A stretch of 64,000 nt of DNA, from positions 183,892,001 through 183,956,000 of the forward strand of contig JBITNC010000001.1 of assembly GCA_050084985.1 (NCBI GenBank), given 5' to 3'. Numbering within the stretch: the stretch's first letter is position 1; every line of letters starts with the position of its first letter. Below the pieces are notes generated by a model, which saw only the letters and a program-made list of their open reading frames with translations, had not been told where the DNA came from and searched no databases. Shown piece after piece: positions 58,691-64,000 of the stretch. Origin of the DNA: Nageia nagi. Taxonomy: Eukaryota > Pinophyta. The translations under genes and the position numbers were made by a program.

Positions 58691-61600
58691 ATAATTATTC
58701 CAGAGAGTCTTTTGCATCTCTTTGTTCTACTTCTACTTCCAGTATTAAGGTTGGTGATTCCTCTTGCATTTTTATGAAGGGAAAAGGGGATATTCTTTTT
58801 AGAGATGGTTGCATCCTTGATGTGCTTTTGGTTCCTGATATCTCCACCAACCTTTTTTTTATGTATCAAATTTGTAATACTAGTACTAGGAGGATTGTTC
58901 AATTCACACGTTAGGGTTTTGAGATTCATAATTTGCTAGAGCCATAATCACTTCTTGCACAAGGTGTTGTTGACAATTCCTTGAGACTCTATCAATTTGA
59001 GGGATTTGATAATACTGCTTCAAGTGTTGGTTTGATTACTTATGTAGATTTTGTGAGTAGACTTTGGCAGGAGTGGTTTGGGAACCTCAACTATTGGTAT
59101 TTGTAGTAGTTGCATTCTCATGACATGGTCATTGGCTTGCCTAAGGTATCTTATTCTAATGGTATTTTCCCTGGTTATGCCCTTGGTAATAAACATCAAG
59201 ACCCTTTTCCAAAAGGTAAATCTCATGATGCATATTCTCTTTTGGAGTTGGTACATAGCAAATTGATTTTTCTACACCCATCCTTTATAGGAGCTTGGTA
59301 TGTATTGACTTTCATTGATGATTTTTCAAGACGTACTTGGGTGTATTTTCTCAAGTACAAGAGTGATGCCTTTGCTCACTTTAAATTCTTCAAGGCTTTG
59401 GTTGAGAATCAACCTTCTAGTTGCATCAAGAAGCTTCGCATAGATAATGAGGGGAAGTACTTCAATATATAGTTTTTAGAGTTCCTTGAGAAGCATAGAA
59501 TAATTCATCAGCATTTTGTCCCTCACACTCCATAACAAAATGGAGTTGCAAAAAGAAAGAATGGAACATTAAAGGATATGGAAAATTGTATGATGCATTC
59601 CAGATACTTACCTCCTATATTTTGGGCAGAGGCATTCAATTGTGAGAACTACATTGAGAATTGCACTCCTCATCAGGAAATTAACCACATGACTCCTAAA
59701 GAGGCTTGGAGTGGAACCAAACTATATGTTTCATGCTTCAGAGTGTTTGGTAGTCATGCTTGGGCCTTCATTTCAAAGATTTAACGTAAGGCCTTGGATA
59801 AGAAGAGCAAGCCTCTCATATTTATTCGCTATAGTGAGTATATGAAGGGATATTGACTAATTGATCTTGACACCTATGATCTCTTTTTCCACACTCATGT
59901 ATATTTTGATGAGTGCCTTATTGATCCTCCCTCTTCATCTCCTATCTCGATCTTACCTAACTCCTATGACACATCTTTTGAGATCTTTTATGAGGAGGAT
60001 ATTCCTAAGGTTGTTGCTCCCATTACAGTTATTGATCCTCCTACACCTCTACCACCTGCATTTGCTACTATACCTCCTATTGATGTTGCATCTTCTTTTA
60101 CTAGTAGTATTCGCATGCCTAAATAGGCTCTCACTACACTTGAGGATGCAACACCTTTTATATAGGATCTCCCTCCTTCCCATAGCCATTCTATCAATTT
60201 CAGTCTAGTTGGTTAGGCACATTCAGGTGATCTATAGACTTTTGCAGAGGCTCATGGTATACTAGAGTGGGATGATGTCATGGAGGCTGAGTATTCTTCC
60301 TTATTGAAGAGTAATACTTGGGAGCTTATTCCTCTTCCCCATAGGAGGAAGTTGGCTGTATTTATATGGGTGTATCGAACTAAGTATGTAGTTGATGATT
60401 CTATTGTGTAAGGATCATCTTGTTTCCAAGGGATTTTCATAGGTTTAATGGATTGACTACTTTGAGACCTTTGCCACTATGGCCAAGATGGATTTAGTCC
60501 ACCTTATACTTGCTCTTATTGTTGCATAGGAATGGTCATTATTTCATATGGATTTGAAGAGCATTTTTTTGCATAATAATTTGCATGAGGAGATTTATAT
60601 GGTGCAAACTTAGTTTTATCTAGGATTCCTCACTTTTTGGTAGGCTTAGAAAATCTCTTTATGGCCTCAAACAAGCTTCTCAATCATGGTACGAGAAGAT
60701 GAACTTTTTTCTCCTCTCCATTTATTTTGGTTTTCCTCTGACCTTAGAGTCTATATCTGAAGACATGGAGAAGACACCACCTTTTTGGTGTTGTATGTTT
60801 ATGATATTATTCTTACCAACACCTCCCACTCTCACATTCAGATAGTGCAACAAGCTCTCTCTAAGAGATTTGAGATTGCAAACCTTGGACTTGCCCATTA
60901 TTTTCTTGGTTTTCAAGTGATATAGATAGATTTAGGGATTTTTATATCTCAATAGAAATATACCTTGGATCTTCTTCAATAATTTAGGATGGTAGATTGC
61001 AACCCTTCTCCAACACCTTTTCAAAGTGGGTTGATTTTGACTTCCACTTGCACTTCACCACTATGTGATACTACTTTGTATCACTAGTTGGTTAGGAGTC
61101 TTCTATACCTCATACATACTTGATAGGATATTTCATATGTAGTTGGGCTTATTTCTTGGTTTGTACAGACCCCTCATGAGTCTCATTAGTTGGCAACTAA
61201 GAGGATTATTCAATATGTGAGGGGAACTACCCAGTTTGGTCTATATTACATGAGAGGTGATCCAATGTTGATTGGATATATATATTCTAATTGGGTTGGT
61301 TCTTCTAATTATCATTGTTCCACTTCTAGCTATGTGTTTTATCTTGACACTTCTCCCAAAAGTAGCAGGGTATTACACTATCATTAACCAAGAAAGAGTA
61401 CAGGGCAATTATTTATGCAAGTTAGGAGGCACTTTAGATTCAATAGTTATTGAGGGAGTTTAGTTTTCCCTAGTATCATACCATAATTCTTTGGTGTAGC
61501 AATTAGAGTGTGATCCATATTTCATGCAATCCTATTAAGCATCAATGCACTAAACATATTAAGATCCACATGAACTTCATCCATCAACACATCTAGGATC

Positions 61601-61916
61601 GCATTCTCAACTTGGAGAACATTCCTATAAAGCAATAGATCATGAACATATTCACTAAATCCTTTGCATTGCCTCATTTCCTTGAGTTGTGTGGCTTGCT
61701 TAAGATGTAGGAAGTTGTCCTTAGGGGTGTTTATGAGGACATATTCCTCTCCATCCTCCTTATACTATGAGATGGTTTTTTCCCATGTGATTTTTTCATC
61801 ATCTTTTAGTAGATTCTTTGCACATATTGTACATGAGTACCCAATCAAGCCTTGTTTTCATGACTCATTTATGTGGATTGGCCACTTACATTACCTCCTT
61901 GTTCACTTAAAGGGGG
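58691..61916 (+). pseudogene. Ty1-copia fragment B: protease end to RNase H
   Basis: Starts inside a protease domain (STSSIKVGDSSCIFMKGKGD, then LDVLLVPDISTNLFFMYQIC). The pre-integrase zinc region is at 59060-59230; the integrase core at 59280-59570 (AWYVLTFIDDFSRRTWVYFL, IKKLRIDNEGKYF, HTP-QNGVAKRKNGTLKDME); then AFNCENYIENCTPHQEINHM and KPLIFIRYSEYMKGY. A Pro/Leu-rich linker fills 59880-60240. RT runs 60270-61000 (WDDVMEAEYSSLLKSNTWEL, LVLYVYDIILTN where YVDD is expected, and GLAHYFLGFQV), followed by RNase H pieces to about 61700. Many stops are TAG or TAA at Gln positions. The polypurine tract AAAGGGGG ends at 61916. Confidence 0.85.
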
Positions 61917-62484
61917 TGTTAGAGTATTAAGTTCACTTAAGAGTATTTTATTATTTTTTTAGGTCTTATTATTTGTACAATTATACAATCAAGTTTGTTG
62001 ATTTTATGTATTTTGGACTTTCTCAATTTCATCCCTTTGATTTCGGATTTTTAGGTCTTCTTTTTCTATATCTCCATGATAAGAATCTTTGAGAACATTT
62101 ACATATGACTTATAAATATTCTCATATTTTTTAATCCTAGTATTATCATGGTAATAATTATCATCACATTTTGCTATACTTTAAAAGGTTTCAATATTGC
62201 ATTATCTAGATCTTGGTTAATTATCCTACTTCATAATAATTTCTTATGAAGGGATTAAATTTTTATACAAGAGCTTCCAAAGTACATCAAATAAATATAT
62301 ACTAACCATTATGACATCTAGGGTTTAAAAAAATCATGCAAGAAAGAAGATCTAGATTTTGATTTTTTAAAATAATCTAGAGAACATTCCTTTCATGTCA
62401 CTCACTTGCAAACACAACCTATTAACAACTTTTTGATCTACTTATTTGAATCATATCGATGTGTATTTTTTTGTATCACTACAT
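61917..62484 (+). repeat. Putative copia 3' LTR of fragment B
   Basis: TGTTAGAGTATTAAG follows the purine tract at 61909-61916 and a 3' copia RNase H end, so an LTR starts here. The end (TATCACTACA near 62484) is a guess, since no second copy is in the window to align. Confidence 0.5.
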
Positions 62485-63699
62485 TTAATTTAAGTTATAT
62501 AATTTTAAGAAAAGTAAATTTATATTACTATTTGTATTTATTTATTTTGACTACATGCCTAATGAATGTTGTTAAATAGTGAAGTTACATAATTTGAAAA
62601 AAAAACTATTTAATAATGTCATTATATGTTATGAGTCTTTATCTTCATTTATAGTTGATGTTGTGATTGCTAAAGTTAAATAATTTAAACAAAGCGTAAC
62701 AATATTATGGTTTGTTGTGATAATAGGGATATAAGCAGTAGTCTTAAGATATTTTATTTAAGTTTTTATTAATTAACTAATAAAAACCAAATCCAAATAG
62801 AGAAGGTATTTTGTGTAATGCACCAATATATTCTATTGTTAAATCTTAAGGAAGAGAAATAAATATAAAAGAGGTTTTAATTCAAAAAAGTAGATCATAG
62901 TTGGGTGATATTATATTTGTGGGATCCTAACAACATTTTTGAGTCATGGTACTTAATTTCAGTTATCACTAAAAGGGTTATAAACTTGCTACAACAATTT
63001 TATGGCATTTTTATTGAGGAGTGCTTGGTTGTTTTGAGCATATCTTGAAAATCTCACTCATCCAAGTGATATCTATTAGTGAAGCTCTATTGAGGATAAT
63101 TAAAAATCTAGAATACTTGTACTATTAAAGTGTTTTGGCAACTCCATTGTTAAAGGAGATATAGAAAAGGTTTTGAGCTACTAATCTAGTGCATAGTAGG
63201 AGTAATAAAGGAGAAACATTTAAATAATTATCAAATATTGATAAAATTATGAAGAATAACTATCAAAAGAAAGTTAGGAATATTTCAACCCTTGTATTGT
63301 ATCAATCTTTCAAGTACTCTAAGAAACATAACAACATCATAACCTTGGTATAAATCATTCCTTTGGAGTATAAGAATAACCTCACTATAAATATCTCAAA
63401 CTCTTAAACTAAGATAAATATCAAAGCATAAGGTACAAGCTCAAAAATACACATAAAAACTACATCATACCCTCAATTTATAATAGAGGTACCATCCCAA
63501 TTTGACCCTATAATGATCAAGGAATCCATGGGAAAACATCCTAACCTAAATGTAACTCCCATCCATGAAATTAAAGCTTTAAGAGGCATGATTTTGACTA
63601 CCCAAAATGGAGTTTAATGCAATCTATTTTTTATTAGCCTGTATTAGATCAGTTAGTATCCCATGATCATGAAGGAATTAACACTAATAAGATAATTCC
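62485..63699. other. AT-rich gene-free stretch
   Basis: No domain, LTR end or RNA gene seen. Confidence 0.4.
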
Positions 63700-64000
63700 T
63701 AATCAACCAAGATCACATGAAAGCTCACAATTACATATAACAAACTCACAAAGCAATCTCACAACATAAGATGTAAATGGTTCCTCCAACTAGGAGTACA
63801 TCCACTAACTATATGTTTACTTCAATCACAAATACAACTCTCTTACAATCCTCCTAATCTCAACTCCTACACTTCTATCCTATAGCATAACTTTAATACA
63901 CAAATTGGTGTATGATCACAAAGAGGGAGCCTTCTATTTATAGGCCAAAATCTCTCTTTTGATTACCTTTTTATCTAATGTACAATAGCATGACATGCAC
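63700..64000 (-). repeat. LTR of the 42052-42518 family, cut by the window end
   Basis: From CAAGATCACATGAAAGCTCA at 63708 to the window end it follows 42052-42342 closely (shared ATGTAA-TGGTTCCTCCAAC, AGGAGTACATCCACTAACTA, CTATCCTATAGCATA, CACAAATTGGTGT, AGCATGACATGCAC). On the minus strand a TATA box TATAAATA is at 63935-63942. It should continue beyond 64000 to TGTTGGAAT. Confidence 0.85.

Noticed and set aside
1-64000. CRISPR arrays, bacterial operons, tRNA or rRNA genes
   Set aside because: No regularly spaced identical repeats with unique spacers, no ribosome-binding-site-led operons, and no tRNA or rRNA signature noticed on reading; the window is plant nuclear DNA.

Overview
The window looks like nuclear DNA of a seed plant with a very large, TE-packed genome, most likely a gymnosperm such as a conifer. 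The reasons are AT-rich sequence, one intact plant gene whose introns are stuffed with old elements, Ty1-copia, Ty3-gypsy, LINE and hAT remnants nested in each other, and heavy stop-codon decay in nearly all of them. No bacterial, organellar or CRISPR feature is visible. The species call is inference.

The main result is one gene, not a set of gene fragments. A minus-strand, 12-exon gene for a plant sialyltransferase-like (GT29) protein runs from the start codon at 52990 down to the stop at 7670. Exons 1-2 (membrane anchor and stem, 52614-52990) and exons 3-12 (catalytic domain, 7670-12594) are separated by an intron of about 40.0 kb (12595-52613). All splice phases agree and give 450 residues with no stop or frameshift.

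Layout. 1-4420: minus-strand Ty3-gypsy remnant (gag 3400-4420, protease region 1-648) split by a plus-strand LINE remnant (690-3120). 4420-7450: mostly featureless, with a 90-bp tandem duplication at 6298-6471. 7457-12594: 3' end and catalytic exons; the fifth intron holds a minus-strand copia pol remnant. 13176-29268: a Ty1-copia element with both LTRs, invaded by a 5'-truncated LINE (14942-16393), a long LINE (18221-24656) that itself carries a 1.19-kb hAT-like element (19438-20625), and a 3.4-kb hAT transposon (25345-28771) in the 3' LTR with a recognisable 8-bp target duplication. 29269-38188: unassigned DNA with three local duplications. 38189-41412: a long decayed reading frame of unknown family. 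41804-45010: hairpin-forming repeats interrupted by a copia 3' fragment and LTR. 48139-50836: a 2.7-kb near-perfect-length palindrome. 50845-52613: rest of the giant intron. 52614-52990: first exons. 52995-53143: an exon-like stretch on the opposite strand, 5 bp from the start codon. 53144-57300: AT-rich, nothing clear. 57310-62484: LTR, two head-to-tail joined copia fragments and an LTR. 63700-64000: another LTR cut by the window end.

Only the GT29 gene appears functional. The hAT transposase comes next in integrity (one frameshift, one stop). Everything else is decaying mobile DNA, and all of it between 12595 and 52613 is carried inside one intron that must be spliced for the gene to work.
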